From the IMG/VR virus record IMGVR_UViG_3300027770_000025, positions 62,001-126,000 of that record: a stretch of 64,000 nt of DNA. The stretch is one strand, 5' to 3'. Shown here piece after piece: positions 32,527 through 40,560 of the stretch. The position numbers and the translations under genes are program-made. Numbering within the stretch: position 1 is the first letter of the stretch; each line of letters starts with the position of its first letter. Under the pieces are notes generated by a model. That model was not told where the DNA came from, searched no databases, and saw only the letters and a list, made by a program, of their open reading frames with translations. This stretch comes from a virus.

Positions 32527-32748
32527 CTATTCTTTTATATAAATTGTTTTACTTAATCCCAACTCTTTTACTTCACGATATAAAGTACCCCCTTCTGACA
32601 TCATTTCCATTTCAGAACGAAATTCTTTCGATGTGTCGTTATAAATTTTCTCCCTCATTAACGCACCTCTAGCTGAATAAAGCCTTCTTTTAATCTCCTC
32701 GTGGGAAGCTTTATTATCAGTGGTACATACAAATCTTATCGCTGCCAT
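32527..32748 (-). CDS. hypothetical small protein
   Basis: 73 aa, MAAIRFVCTTDNKASHEE; alpha/beta. Five nt before the next operon gene. Unknown. Confidence 0.5.
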   Translation of the reverse strand: MAAIRFVCTTDNKASHEEIKRRLYSARGALMREKIYNDTSKEFRSEMEMMSEGGTLYREVKELGLSKTIYIKE

Positions 32749-32798
32749 ATTTAATTCTCTATATGTATTCTATTACAAAAAATAAAAAAAGTTCTCAA

Positions 32799-33185
32799 TT
32801 ATACCTTATATCTTGTTTTCAAATCCACTCTTTCTTTCTGCGAATTTTTTCTTGTGCTCTTCGCGGGAACGACGGTGGACTGGGACACGTAACTCTTTCT
32901 GGTGTTTCTCGCCTCCTCAAACGTGTCGGCAAACACTCCCATTGTGGTGTTCTCATAGTCACAGTGAGGTGTGTAGGTTTCCATAAACTCGCTCTCCGTG
33001 ATTCTCTTGGTTCCAAGATCCTCGAATTCCCCATGTGATTCTCGATAGTGAGTGACTATTACCCAACCGTCTCCTTGAGAGTGTTTGCTAACTAAAACAT
33101 ATTCGAAGGTGGGAACGTTGGAGTCCATGGCCATGAATCTGGTAGCAAATCTACTTTTTGTGCTGGTCTCTATATACGTTCTCAT
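32799..33185 (-). CDS. hypothetical protein
   Basis: 128 aa, beta-rich with basic C-terminus. Start ATG overlaps the upstream stop (TAATG), showing coupling. Contains degenerate palindrome-like DNA near 32862 and 33112. Confidence 0.55.
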   Translation of the reverse strand: MRTYIETSTKSRFATRFMAMDSNVPTFEYVLVSKHSQGDGWVIVTHYRESHGEFEDLGTKRITESEFMETYTPHCDYENTTMGVFADTFEEARNTRKSYVSQSTVVPAKSTRKNSQKERVDLKTRYKV

Positions 33186-33349
33186 TATGCTAACTGTGAG
33201 CTTGTTCTTAATTGGTTTAACCAGCCTTTAAATACTGTGCGCTCACGTGCACTCATATTACGATTAAAGGTTGCGAAGTTGCCTACTGAGTTTCTGAACT
33301 CCTGTACTAGAACTTCTAATGTGCGTGGGGTGTTTTCTGCTTTTTTCAT
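33185..33349 (-). CDS. small helical protein (54 aa)
   Basis: MKKAENTPRTLEVLVQEF; charged helices. Second gene of the operon from promoter 33980-34017, coupled to 32799. Confidence 0.5.
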   Translation of the reverse strand: MKKAENTPRTLEVLVQEFRNSVGNFATFNRNMSARERTVFKGWLNQLRTSSQLA

Positions 33350-33360
33350 CTTATGTTGGT

Positions 33361-33960
33361 TTAAATGTTTACAATGTTGCCTTCTTCATTAAACTCCGGA
33401 GTAGTCTCTTCAATTCTGAATTCGACGTTTTCGTCAGAGAAGTATTCTTCTACCCCATTTACTATTCTTTTTGCTATTTGTCCTATGTGAGCTTCGAACT
33501 TTTCCGCAGCGTTATTACTAATAGCCTTTAGTGCTTCGTGGCGAGGGTCCTCGCTCATATATGGATTTTCCATTTCGATGATTGTTCTGCCGTCCCAGTC
33601 CATCATACTTACGTATAGATCTTGGAATATTTCCGGGATTCCCAACCAGGTCTTAAACATAGTTTGATTTGTGATCTCTAGCGCATCTGTGATCTGAACT
33701 GTTTCGAAGTAGTCCTCAAACAATATACCCTTTCTGTTATTCTTGAAAACGAATTGATCTCCATTGCGGTCGTAATAATCTTCTCCAAAAAGAGCCACCA
33801 TTTCTGCGTGGGGTGGCTCGAAGAGTGAGCAATCATCAATAGCCCAATCATATGCACTATGTGTTTCATGTTCTTTCATTTCTTCCCTTATCTCTTCTAT
33901 AGCTGTGGCCTTGGCAGATTCGGAAAGTTCTGAATAGTTTAATAACGTTATAGTTCTCAT
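33361..33960 (-). CDS. phage protein of the 'antitoxin-like' YxELSxxAKxxA family
   Basis: 199 aa from MRTITLLNYSELSESAKATA; the upstream Met is in the promoter leader. The motif matches proteins often labelled antitoxin of a toxin-antitoxin stability system in phages, though their role is unproven. A tagged paralogue is at 57892. Head of a nine-gene operon. Confidence 0.6.
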   Translation of the reverse strand: MRTITLLNYSELSESAKATAIEEIREEMKEHETHSAYDWAIDDCSLFEPPHAEMVALFGEDYYDRNGDQFVFKNNRKGILFEDYFETVQITDALEITNQTMFKTWLGIPEIFQDLYVSMMDWDGRTIIEMENPYMSEDPRHEALKAISNNAAEKFEAHIGQIAKRIVNGVEEYFSDENVEFRIEETTPEFNEEGNIVNI

Positions 33961-33979
33961 AGTTGGCTGTTTGTTATAA

Positions 33980-34017
33980 AGCAAATATAAGATTCCTAAA
34001 TCGGATAAAAAAATAAA
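33980..34017 (-). promoter_or_regulatory. class I promoter
   Basis: Drives the nine-gene operon 33960-31214; TATCCGA, TCTTATATTTGC. Confidence 0.8.
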
Positions 34018-34029
34018 ATGTAAACTTTT

Positions 34030-34536
34030 TTAAATAATTAAGTCTGTCCCGGTTTCCTCTATCTTTTCTATCCGTGTTGCAATATCTTCTATTCTAGCAT
34101 CATATCCTTTGATAGCATCTTTCTTCTCCTTAACCAAATCATTCATCTCTTGATATCTAGCCTGAATTTTTTCTGCAATCTTAGGATGAAGCCATTTAGT
34201 AGATGCTGTACTATCTCTTATCTCGTTCTGATTTTTCACTGTAAGCTCGACCAACGTGTTTACATTATATGAATAGTAGTATGGCTTTAATCCACGATTA
34301 TACAGATCCAACGTTTCTGCAACACTTAGATCTTTCTTGGATAACAATTTCTCGATGGCCGTTTGTTCGATGACTGTTTGCTCGGTCTCCCAGTTTAGAT
34401 CTGCTAAATCCGTTACTCGTCGGGTAACTATCAAATCGCCTTCCTTGTTCTCACTCATTGAAAATCTCGGATAATCCATATAACTGTAATAAGGGGCTAA
34501 ACCACGAAACAACCCATCTAAATCTTTTTCATCCAT
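34030..34536 (-). CDS. hypothetical coiled-coil protein
   Basis: 168 aa, Tyr-rich N-terminus, long helical C-terminus (ARIEDIATRIEKIEETG). One nt after the upstream gene, so operonic. Confidence 0.55.
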   Translation of the reverse strand: MDEKDLDGLFRGLAPYYSYMDYPRFSMSENKEGDLIVTRRVTDLADLNWETEQTVIEQTAIEKLLSKKDLSVAETLDLYNRGLKPYYYSYNVNTLVELTVKNQNEIRDSTASTKWLHPKIAEKIQARYQEMNDLVKEKKDAIKGYDARIEDIATRIEKIEETGTDLII

Positions 34537-34537
34537 G

Positions 34538-34750
34538 CTATACTTTTTTCTTTATTTTAATACCGTATGCTTCTCTACCTTTAGCTAAAAGTCGTTCGTA
34601 CTCAGCCACCCCCATGGAACGTCGGAGCTTAATTTTCTTTTTTCTTAACTCCTTAACTAGGTTCCATTTTTTAATACCATCCTCCTCTAAGTTAAATTCT
34701 AGATGCAAAATAAGAATCTCGCTAAAAAGACATCTTTGGTTTTCTGTCAT
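34538..34750 (-). CDS. small basic helical protein
   Basis: 70 aa, strongly basic (VKELRKKKIKLRRSMG). Behind a class I variant with perfect TAATTTTG at 34800-34834. Confidence 0.55.
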   Translation of the reverse strand: MTENQRCLFSEILILHLEFNLEEDGIKKWNLVKELRKKKIKLRRSMGVAEYERLLAKGREAYGIKIKKKV

Positions 34751-34799
34751 TTTTTTATTTTTTGTTAAACGCGGTATCCCTTTCTATTATGAATACTAT

Positions 34800-34834
34800 T
34801 ACAAAATTAAGATAAAACCGCGGGTATAAAAAAT
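34800..34834 (-). promoter_or_regulatory. class I promoter variant
   Basis: TTTTTTATACCCG, then TAATTTTG, a perfect Bacteroidetes -7. Drives 34750/34536. Confidence 0.65.
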
Positions 34835-34920
34835 GTTTCGGATATAAAAAATATTTTTTGTTAAAGTTTTAAACTTTCTTTTATTCGCAAAAAGAAAAAA
34901 GAAAACACGCTTTACAAAAA

Positions 34921-34946
34921 AACCGCGGGAACGTTGACCGCGGTTT
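34921..34946 (+). repeat. palindromic element inside a long hairpin
   Basis: AACCGCGG and CCGCGGTT enclose GAACGTTGA, giving a hairpin that may also terminate transcription. Confidence 0.65.
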
Positions 34947-34979
34947 TCGGATTATTGCAATCCTAAGCCTTTAAAGTTC

Positions 34980-35285
34980 TTACTTCATTCTTTCGTAGTA
35001 ATCCTTATCGTTATCCTTATCCTTATAATTATCCAACCTCTTGCATTCTTTAAACTCTTTAAGCTTTTTGATAACCACATCCTGCTCTGGTGTAGATTTA
35101 TCATCCCGATAAAGCCATTGGAAGAAAAGGAACGAGACCAGCACAAAAACGGGTCGGCAAACACCCGGCCATTTAGTGGGATTCATTTCCATAGATGCCA
35201 GAGATATACATCCTCCAGCTAAAAATACCGAGAGAGCCAAGTACCCTAATACCCTCTTTGTTCTTGTTGATATTGTTTCGTTCAT
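34980..35285 (-). CDS. two-helix membrane protein
   Basis: 101 aa. Helices at about 13-31 and 44-60; C-terminal half charged (KDKDNDKDYYERMK) and presumably cytoplasmic. Unknown. Confidence 0.6.
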   Translation of the reverse strand: MNETISTRTKRVLGYLALSVFLAGGCISLASMEMNPTKWPGVCRPVFVLVSFLFFQWLYRDDKSTPEQDVVIKKLKEFKECKRLDNYKDKDNDKDYYERMK

Positions 35286-35349
35286 AGTTCTGGGTTTAAT
35301 TCATTATATATTATAGAGCTCATCCTGAAAAGAATCCGGGTGTGCGGGA

Positions 35350-35373
35350 GAGTATGTTAGCATCATACTATGT
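35350..35373. repeat. inverted repeat AGTATG-N7-CATACT
   Basis: Loop TTAGCAT, after a CGGGTGTGCGGG tract. Confidence 0.6.
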
Positions 35374-35429
35374 ACCCACCACTTTACCCTTACTCTTCTT
35401 GGGCAACACCGAGCTGTTATCTCATCTTT

Positions 35430-35531
35430 CTATTTACCAAATTTTATTGCAAGGTAACCAATCCCGATAAACCATGCGGCTACAGATAACCATATAATAA
35501 GGTCCTGTGGTGTTTTCTTAGCTAATTTCAT
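35430..35531 (-). CDS. 33-aa membrane peptide
   Basis: MKLAKKTPQD, then one helix (LIIWLSVAAWFIGIGYLAI). Supported by a good class I promoter ending 4 nt before the ATG region. Confidence 0.5.
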   Translation of the reverse strand: MKLAKKTPQDLIIWLSVAAWFIGIGYLAIKFGK

Positions 35532-35534
35532 AGT

Positions 35535-35572
35535 GTAAATATAATAATAGATTACGGGATAAAAAAATAAAT
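35535..35572 (-). promoter_or_regulatory. class I promoter
   Basis: Drives 35531; TATCCCG, ATTATATTTAC; almost no leader. Confidence 0.75.
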
Positions 35573-35583
35573 CGCCCGCTAGT

Positions 35584-35607
35584 TAGTATGTTAACATCAT
35601 AGTATGT
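35584..35607. repeat. inverted repeat AGTATG-N7-CATAGT
   Basis: Loop TTAACAT; one arm base changed. Confidence 0.55.
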
Positions 35608-35660
35608 TTGGGAGGAATTAGGATTTATTGGGAAGATCAGGGTTGGGAACGCGGGCTCGC

Positions 35661-35696
35661 AAAAAACCCCAGAAATGTTTTTTATCTCCGGGGTTA
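35661..35696 (-). terminator. terminator of 35741
   Basis: AACCCC/GGGGTT stem, long A/T loop. Confidence 0.75.
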
Positions 35697-35740
35697 TGAT
35701 TTATATTTGTACTGGTGGGGTTAACTTAACCCTTTTTGAC

Positions 35741-36283
35741 CTAAGCCTCTGGGAAGGCCTTGGATAACAGACTAGCGGATCTTTTATACTCTTCCATATC
35801 AGAGCTGCTAGGGTTATACCTTCTACCCTCTCTAGCCTTACTGTAGCTCACGTATTCCTCTATTAACTTCTCGGCCAACTCTGGGTCTATTCTGAATAAC
35901 CTCACAGTGCCATCCATATCCTCCCAAGCGTCTCTGCCCTCTAGGTACTCATTGTCCTTTAGTAGATATGTGGCGATGGTGGCGTACTCCTCTTCCTCGT
36001 AACCCTCAGCCCTTTCGTTCTCGTCATCCAGGATATAGTAGTACAGGAAGTCTTCATACTCATCCTCGAGATCCATGACATTCAACACCCAGAAGGTGCC
36101 GTCGCTCTTTCTCTTTAGGATACAGTCATCACCTGGGATGCCCAGCACCACGAAATCCCTTTGGGCTTCGGAGTATTCTGTGCCAGCCACAGGATCCGGA
36201 TTATCCGGTTGGTTCCAAGGGGCACTGGGATCGTTGTCCCAATGATCACCTTCGTATAGTTTAAATGATTTTAGATTCTTCAT
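35741..36283 (-). CDS. CTS-tagged acidic protein
   Basis: 180 aa from MKNLKSFKLYEGD; the longer frame crosses the GATATATAG box at 36288-36296. LYE is the likely cut. Very acidic (DEYEDFLYYYILDDENERAE). Unknown; acidity could mimic DNA. Confidence 0.65.
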   Translation of the reverse strand: MKNLKSFKLYEGDHWDNDPSAPWNQPDNPDPVAGTEYSEAQRDFVVLGIPGDDCILKRKSDGTFWVLNVMDLEDEYEDFLYYYILDDENERAEGYEEEEYATIATYLLKDNEYLEGRDAWEDMDGTVRLFRIDPELAEKLIEEYVSYSKAREGRRYNPSSSDMEEYKRSASLLSKAFPEA

Positions 36284-36287
36284 ACAC

Positions 36288-36296
36288 CTATATATC
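36288..36296 (-). promoter_or_regulatory. class II box GATATATAG
   Basis: 5 nt before ATG 36283. Confidence 0.65.
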
Positions 36297-36339
36297 ACCC
36301 TAAGGACCGAGGGCTTTTTCACTCCAGACCTCTAAGGGA

Positions 36340-36396
36340 ACCCGGCCTCCAAATAGATAATCCTAATAAGGTTCCGTCTCCTATAGATAGAGAGAA
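36340..36396 (-). repeat. 90-bp upstream repeat, inverted partial copy
   Basis: On the minus strand reads ATAGGAGACGGAACC then TATTTGGAGGCCGGG; relatives at 37307 and 44053. Confidence 0.65.
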
Positions 36397-36399
36397 GGC

Positions 36400-36878
36400 A
36401 TAGAGTAATCCTAAGAGAACCACATAGAATCATAGGTGTGAGGCGAGGCGAAGGAACCCCAGCCCTAAAGGGTGCATAGGAGGCGGTAAATCGGGGCGGA
36501 GACTTAGGTGCCCAACCGGGGCAAAGGAATCTGGGACACTCTCACCACAAATCCCCACAATTTACCACTTTACACCAGAAATTTCCATATGTTAATAACT
36601 TTGTCAGGACCGTGGGAATCTGAGTCGAGACCGGGCCGGCTGACTGGGAGATCGGGGAAATCTTAGAAATCCCTGATACCCACCCTGGGTGGAAGCTCAG
36701 CCCTCTAGAGGGGTTACTACGAGGGCCTAGGTTTCGCATAGATGTCCAGGTAGTATCTTACTAACATACTATGTTCTGGGCTTCTGTCTTAGGGAATCCT
36801 AGAGATCATAGATATCCCTAGAGTTGGGTTAGACTACGTCCTAGTATCCCTTATAGAATTGGTGTGGGTTGGGGTTGT
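36400..36878. other. gene-free GC-richer spacer
   Basis: No convincing gene on either strand. Many CCTAG/TCCTAA words and GGGG/CCCC tracts, resembling 11887-12165 in style; ends with inverted repeat 36751. Confidence 0.45.
36751..36775. repeat. inverted repeat AGTATC-N7-CATACT
   Basis: Outlying copy in the odd 36.3-36.9 kb gap. Confidence 0.55.
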
Positions 36879-37265
36879 CTATAGCTCTAATCTACTCCAG
36901 GTGCCATCTGAGTTTAGTGACCCAGAGTAAAGGTACTTCTGCTTCCACTCTCTTGGAGATATAAGACTAAGGAACTTTGTGCCATCTCCCTTCTCATATA
37001 GATGATAGCACTCCCCTAATACGGGTTCGAATGATCTGGCTGCCGAGTAGAGTTCTAGATTAAGCACATAGTCTTCTTGTAGTTCCCTTATAAGATGTGC
37101 TATCTCATCTGTTCTCTTCTGTAACGACTTAGTGACCTTGTTTGCCTGTAGTGAGTTAAATGCTGATAGATCTAGTCTCTCTATCTTAGGTGCTGCTACA
37201 TGGTGTGGGTATGGTAGTAGATTAGGTGTTAGTTTAATCCTGTCTGCCTGTGATGGTGTGCTCAT
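36879..37265 (-). CDS. DUF2452-like protein
   Basis: 128 aa. LPYPHHVAAPKIERLDLSAF, then GECYHLYEKGDGTKFLSLIS and PREWKQKYLYSGSLNSDGTW, follows the DUF2452 profile common in Bacteroidetes. Function unknown. Untagged, with no class I promoter in front. Confidence 0.7.
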   Translation of the reverse strand: MSTPSQADRIKLTPNLLPYPHHVAAPKIERLDLSAFNSLQANKVTKSLQKRTDEIAHLIRELQEDYVLNLELYSAARSFEPVLGECYHLYEKGDGTKFLSLISPREWKQKYLYSGSLNSDGTWSRLEL

Positions 37266-37306
37266 GCTCTCTATCTTGATTAAGTGTGATCTATCTATCT
37301 ACTCTT

Positions 37307-37398
37307 ATAAGAGACGGAACATTATCTGTATCTATTTGGAGGCCGGGTCCTCTTGAGGTAAAAGGTCGAAAAGGCCCATTTTGAAATGCGATATATAG
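37307..37398 (+). repeat. 90-bp upstream repeat
   Basis: ATAAGAGACGGAACATTATC through AAATGCGATATATAG; ends in a class II box. Confidence 0.8.
37390..37398 (+). promoter_or_regulatory. class II box GATATATAG
   Basis: Before the broken repeat gene 37420; still intact. Confidence 0.6.
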
Positions 37399-37419
37399 AT
37401 CATATAAAACGGGAGCAGC

Positions 37420-37640
37420 ATGAGACATATAAAACCATATCAGATATTCGAAGCCAGTGCAGCTGCACTTCAGGAACTTACACAAGAGCAGATCGGGTGG
37501 TTGGATAAATGTGCAGCTGGCAGATGGAAGCTTAATCCACTACAAGACTTATTGATGTGGATGGTGATTTCGATTGCTCGTCCAAAAGTCTAACAGATCT
37601 TAAAGGGATTAAGTTCGGGGATGCGAGTGTGATTTTGGAA
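37420..37640 (+). pseudogene. broken copy of the CTS-repeat protein family
   Basis: Starts MRHIKPYQIFEASAA and keeps the conserved LTQEQIGWLDKCAAG, but about two bases are missing near 37545, shifting the frame before VDGDFDC. Similarity to 42203 ends near 37640, inside the first repeat. Its promoter box (37390-37398) and leader match those of 42203. Confidence 0.75.
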
Positions 37641-37673
37641 ACCAGGTCCAGGCGCGTAGGTGACTAGGACCAC

Positions 37674-37700
37674 AAAAAAAGCCTGGAGGTCTCCAGGCTG
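37674..37700 (-). terminator. terminator of 37717
   Basis: GCCTGGAG/CTCCAGGC stem. Confidence 0.85.
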
Positions 37701-37716
37701 TAATGATTCTTCTATA

Positions 37717-39426
37717 TTAATAATTTTCTAGTAGTTCTGGTTTTTCTCTCTTTATCTTTCGGATAACCCCTTCCGGATCCGATGAATGTCTCTGCAATAC
37801 TCGTATATCGACGGGTCTTATTAAATCAAGTAACTCCTTATTGGAAACAATTAAATCAACAACCAAATTGTTATACTCTTTATATTTTGGGTTTGAATAT
37901 GTTATAAAAGAAAGATATCCAACTTTTTCTAATATTTTTGGTTTTAGTAATTTGTAAATAAGCGGCTTTGCATCATCTAAAGAATCTATGAGATTATTTA
38001 TCAAGTGAAATGTTAGTTCTTCTGGTTTAAGTGAAGTTATAATGTTTAAAATTCCATTAACTACATCTTTGTTAATCTCTTTTAAAAATTCCTTTTCTTC
38101 GTTTGATACCCTACCAAGATTTAGTCCTTGTGTAGTGTGATTGAGGAGCTTTTTAAAAGCATCTATATTATTGGATTTTGAAATTCTATTAAGCACCTCA
38201 TTTTTTAAATATTCACTTTCTTCTTTAGATAATTCCTTATTATTCCTATTATAAACAATTAGATCGATGATCAAATTAGCATATTCTTTGGATCCTTTAA
38301 AATCATCTAGATCTTTGTATTTTAAAATTATGATTTCTAATTCATTGAAGACAAAATGAAGTCCTCCAGCTGGATCCTTTTTAAAGGCCTCAAATTTCTT
38401 TATTGTAACATCGATATATCTCTTAAGGAGTTTTGAATCCCCCTTAATCGATTCGAACTGTTTTTGACTCAAACCAACGCCAAGGGTGAGATAATCATTT
38501 TTAAGCTCATCAGGTAAATTATAAAATTGAGTGTCACTTAATCTATTATCTAAATTAACATAAACTGATATGTAATATTTTTTCTCCTTAAATGGGAGAT
38601 TCATAAATTCTTCGTCGCTTATGCCTCCTTTGTATTTTTCTATTTTTTCACGCTCCTTTGCGGTTAATGGTTTAGAAGCAAATAGAGATTCTTTCCCCTT
38701 TAGTTCTGGGGCTATTTTTAAAATTTCACTCCATGATACGCGATTGTCCCCATCATTCATTGCAGATGATATCATGTATTTTTTAGCTTCTTCTCCCTCC
38801 TCGTCTTCATTATATAAATCTGGATTATTTAGAACCTGCAGAACAAAAAAATGCCATTTATCACGAAACTCACCATTAAATATGCTTTTACCTAAATTCC
38901 AGAAGGTGAATTCTTTTTTTGTAGCTTCAATTCTTTTGACAAAATAAAAAGAAGGCTCCAGCTCGCTTAGACGATAATTCCAAAACATATTCCCTGAATT
39001 TCTTGCAATACACCATGAGTATGGTTTATCCCCCTTGTACTGTATACAAGCTCTTGGGGAGTCTGCATAGTAGATTTCAACAGCTGCATCCTTGTATATC
39101 GGATCACCCCCGACTTCTATATCTTCAAAATTTGCTGACCCAAAATTTCTTTGTCCCGCAACATAATCAACAATAAGCTCAACCTCCTTGAATGTTTTAT
39201 AATTATCTATATTGAATCTGGATTCGTCAGGAGGAACCCCTAATCCTTCTATTTTAGCGTTTTTGGCTTCCCTGAATTTTTTATCCCTTAGATCTTTAAA
39301 GTCATCAAGATACCTATTGACAGTTTTCTCATCGTATCCCTGACCTATAAATTTAATTTTTTGGGAATTGAAATCCTCGTTTACTCCTCCTAGAATAAAA
39401 GCCTCAAAGATTTTAATATATTTCAT
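37717..39426 (-). CDS. large CTS-tagged protein
   Basis: 569 aa. Tag MKYIKIFEAF, with GVNED as second candidate cut. Residues about 110-210 hold a module (YYADSPRACIQYKG, YSWCIARNSGNMFWNYRL, PSFYFVKRIEATK) seen in other large phage proteins, then a long stretch of alpha-helical repeats. No active site identified. GATATATAG ends 3 nt before the ATG. Confidence 0.7.
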   Translation of the reverse strand: MKYIKIFEAFILGGVNEDFNSQKIKFIGQGYDEKTVNRYLDDFKDLRDKKFREAKNAKIEGLGVPPDESRFNIDNYKTFKEVELIVDYVAGQRNFGSANFEDIEVGGDPIYKDAAVEIYYADSPRACIQYKGDKPYSWCIARNSGNMFWNYRLSELEPSFYFVKRIEATKKEFTFWNLGKSIFNGEFRDKWHFFVLQVLNNPDLYNEDEEGEEAKKYMISSAMNDGDNRVSWSEILKIAPELKGKESLFASKPLTAKEREKIEKYKGGISDEEFMNLPFKEKKYYISVYVNLDNRLSDTQFYNLPDELKNDYLTLGVGLSQKQFESIKGDSKLLKRYIDVTIKKFEAFKKDPAGGLHFVFNELEIIILKYKDLDDFKGSKEYANLIIDLIVYNRNNKELSKEESEYLKNEVLNRISKSNNIDAFKKLLNHTTQGLNLGRVSNEEKEFLKEINKDVVNGILNIITSLKPEELTFHLINNLIDSLDDAKPLIYKLLKPKILEKVGYLSFITYSNPKYKEYNNLVVDLIVSNKELLDLIRPVDIRVLQRHSSDPEGVIRKIKREKPELLENY

Positions 39427-39429
39427 GCT

Positions 39430-39438
39430 CTATATATC
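39430..39438 (-). promoter_or_regulatory. class II box GATATATAG
   Basis: 3 nt before ATG 39426. Confidence 0.65.
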
Positions 39439-39536
39439 ATTCGGAAGATATCGAAAAAATAAAAGACATACTTAAAAATAGAGCTGAAATATTAGCTATA
39501 TTAAGAGGAAGATAAACCATTTACTTAAAAATAAAT

Positions 39537-39564
39537 TAAAGCAGGCAGTAGTCTGCTTTTTTTG
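39537..39564. terminator. terminator near 39569
   Basis: AAAGCAGGCAGTAGTCTGCTTT; ends gene 39569 on the minus strand. Confidence 0.7.
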
Positions 39565-39568
39565 TGGA

Positions 39569-40150
39569 CTAAGCTTTGATATTGAAGTACGCTAGATCAG
39601 CAGAGGTTGCTTGATCGATTGGCATCACCTTGGATACCGGTGATCCTGGATGGAAGCTTCTAATAACACCATTTGGATCCTGCTTGTATTCTACTGCCAT
39701 AAGTCCAATAGCAGGTGCTGTGTAGCTGCTGAATGCTAGTGGTTTGCTGGCTTTGTCAGGATTTAGTCTGGTATAGGATGGGTATGCATCTGCGTAGGTT
39801 GCTGGACCCCATTTACCATCTTTGTATATGACCCAAATCTGTTTACCATTTTGTGTCTTGGATAACGATACCTTGTAACCCTTATCTAGTAGATATCCAT
39901 ATGACATCACCGAGTCCTGGTCATCCTGTGGTACGAACATTGATTTGGGATACCATGACTTTAACCCACTATCTTCTCCTCCTGTGTTGGCATGTGATGA
40001 CTTCCATCTCTTAGTCTCTCCTGCATCTGATAACAGATACTTAGATCCTTGTGAGGTCTCGAAGTATGTTGTGATAGGAGATAGAGATGGTGACACCAGC
40101 TTCTTTGTGCTGTTGCTCTCGTATAGATTATATGACTTGATGTGTCTCAT
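39569..40150 (-). CDS. CTS-tagged protein
   Basis: 193 aa, tag MRHIKSYNLYESNS. Ser/Tyr-rich beta protein (KQIWVIYKDGKWGPATYADA) that may be a small catalytic or binding fold; not recognised. AATATATAG box 3 nt before the start. Confidence 0.65.
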   Translation of the reverse strand: MRHIKSYNLYESNSTKKLVSPSLSPITTYFETSQGSKYLLSDAGETKRWKSSHANTGGEDSGLKSWYPKSMFVPQDDQDSVMSYGYLLDKGYKVSLSKTQNGKQIWVIYKDGKWGPATYADAYPSYTRLNPDKASKPLAFSSYTAPAIGLMAVEYKQDPNGVIRSFHPGSPVSKVMPIDQATSADLAYFNIKA

Positions 40151-40153
40151 GAT

Positions 40154-40162
40154 CTATATATT
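40154..40162 (-). promoter_or_regulatory. class II box AATATATAG
   Basis: 3 nt before ATG 40150; first base differs. Confidence 0.55.
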
Positions 40163-40177
40163 CCGGTTAATAGTGCG

Positions 40178-40186
40178 GATATATAA
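40178..40186 (+). promoter_or_regulatory. class II box GATATATAA
   Basis: Divergent from 40154; serves 40225-42119. Confidence 0.6.
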
Positions 40187-40224
40187 AATATTAAAAACAG
40201 AACAATAAAAAACAGAACAATAAA

Positions 40225-40554
40225 ATGGAAAGAATTATTAAAACTTATGAGAGCTTCTCCTACTCTCCAGAAAACTTGGGAGACGAGATGGACATTATTA
40301 GGTTTGATGCTGGAGATGAGAAGAAGCTATCAGCTTTAGCAAAAGCTTTAGACCACAGCATTGACTTGGTTAATCCTGATTGGGGAAAGAAGTATCTGGA
40401 TAAAGGACCTATCTACGTTATCAACTCCAAATACTATTATCAACCTTCGAATGGCAAATTGGTTTCTGATGGATCGGGTAAAGGAATTCCTTTTGATGTT
40501 CTTGTTGATGAAGTTGGGGATCAGATCTTAACATTGGATTCAGGGGACATTTAA
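40225..40554 (+). CDS. CTS-tagged small protein
   Basis: 109 aa, MERIIKTYESF with GDE at residues 18-20. Short alpha/beta body. Six nt before the kinase gene: same transcript from box 40178-40186. Unknown. Confidence 0.6.
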   Translation: MERIIKTYESFSYSPENLGDEMDIIRFDAGDEKKLSALAKALDHSIDLVNPDWGKKYLDKGPIYVINSKYYYQPSNGKLVSDGSGKGIPFDVLVDEVGDQILTLDSGDI

Positions 40555-40560
40555 TTTTTT

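Noticed and set aside
12168-34946. Palindromic elements as a CRISPR array
   Set aside because: Spacing is hundreds of bases to kilobases, orientation varies and genes lie between; no cas genes.
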